This document shows positions 61,335 through 61,384 of a DNA stretch of 61,384 nt, piece by piece; the first letter of the stretch is position 1, and each line of letters starts with the position of its first letter. The notes beneath the pieces are model-generated. The model had not been told where the DNA came from. It saw only the letters and a list, made by a program, of their open reading frames with translations, and searched no databases. A program made the translations under genes and the position numbers. Source of the DNA: DAIUFH01 sp036844705 (GTDB lineage Bacteria > Bacillota > Clostridia > Tissierellales > Tissierellaceae); contig DAIUFH010000005.1 in NCBI GenBank assembly GCA_036844705.1, forward strand, positions 1 to 61,384, in the 5' to 3' direction.

Positions 61335-61384
61335 ATTACACCTCCGTTACTAAATAAATCTACATCTGACCTACCATCGATTTG
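61331..61384 (-). CDS. 3-prime end of the gene upstream of rimP, possibly polC
   Basis: An open frame enters from the window edge and ends in TGA at 61333-61331, overlapping the rimP ATG. The visible residues end DGRSDVDLFSNGGVI. In Bacillus polC precedes rimP, and its end has a comparable LF motif, but 17 residues are too few to be sure. Confidence 0.35.
   Translation of the reverse strand, partial: QIDGRSDVDLFSNGGVI

Overview
The window is AT-rich, chromosomal, gene-dense DNA from a low-GC, endospore-forming anaerobe of the Firmicutes, most likely class Clostridia and possibly the Tissierella-like branch. The reasons are spoIIM, dacF, ymxH and an ftsK/spoIIIE gene in Bacillus/Clostridium-like gene order, an ispH-S1 fusion typical of clostridia, a ferredoxin-linked 2-oxoacid oxidoreductase, strong GGAGG ribosome sites and many TTG starts. 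No rRNA, tRNA, CRISPR array, prophage or complete transposase gene was seen.

Layout. Positions 1-2400 are accessory: two copies of a tiny ORF family (one only as a tail), a small unknown protein, a DUF4317 protein and a transposon-end remnant. From 2.4 to 16.9 kb on the plus strand runs nudF-spoIIM-xerD-like-pdp-dacF-M50 protease-scpA-scpB-dacB-like-rluB-mnmM, then a biotin-less oadA-type carboxyltransferase, the korDABC operon and an RpiR regulator. From 17 to 31 kb lie a YhiN-type flavoprotein, a 268-bp MITE with an 8-bp target duplication, cmk-plsC-ispH/S1, a MerR regulator, and miaB-mutS-mutL-miaA-hfq-ynbB. At 31.1-32.2 kb there is a complete SOS control point, lexA and a divergent yneA-like gene, with three LexA boxes.

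From 32 kb to the end nearly everything is on the minus strand. It comprises an intact XerC-type recombinase behind a 42-bp perfect palindrome, an aminotransferase with PadR and PHP genes, rny, a four-gene Mre11/Rad50-like operon, recA (with its own LexA box)-cinA-pgsA-rimO-ftsK, tepA, ymxH-dut-mlpA-ylxY-pnp-rpsO, and the long ribF-truB-nrnA-rbfA-infB-ylxR-nusA-rimP translation operon.

Most notable. (1) Between recA and rny, a Rad50/SbcC-like ATPase is split over three polypeptides: Walker A plus coiled coil plus CPFC hook, an 83-aa coiled coil, and signature plus Walker B. It lies behind an Mre11/SbcD-like nuclease. (2) The XerD-position recombinase has lost four of six catalytic residues, while a second recombinase by lexA keeps all six. 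(3) Several unexplained regulatory structures occur: a 16-bp inverted repeat masking the spoIIM ribosome site, a palindromic motif upstream of three unlinked genes, a palindrome on the -35 of miaB, and repeats on the -35 of the kor operon. All function calls rest on reading motifs and gene order; no search was run.
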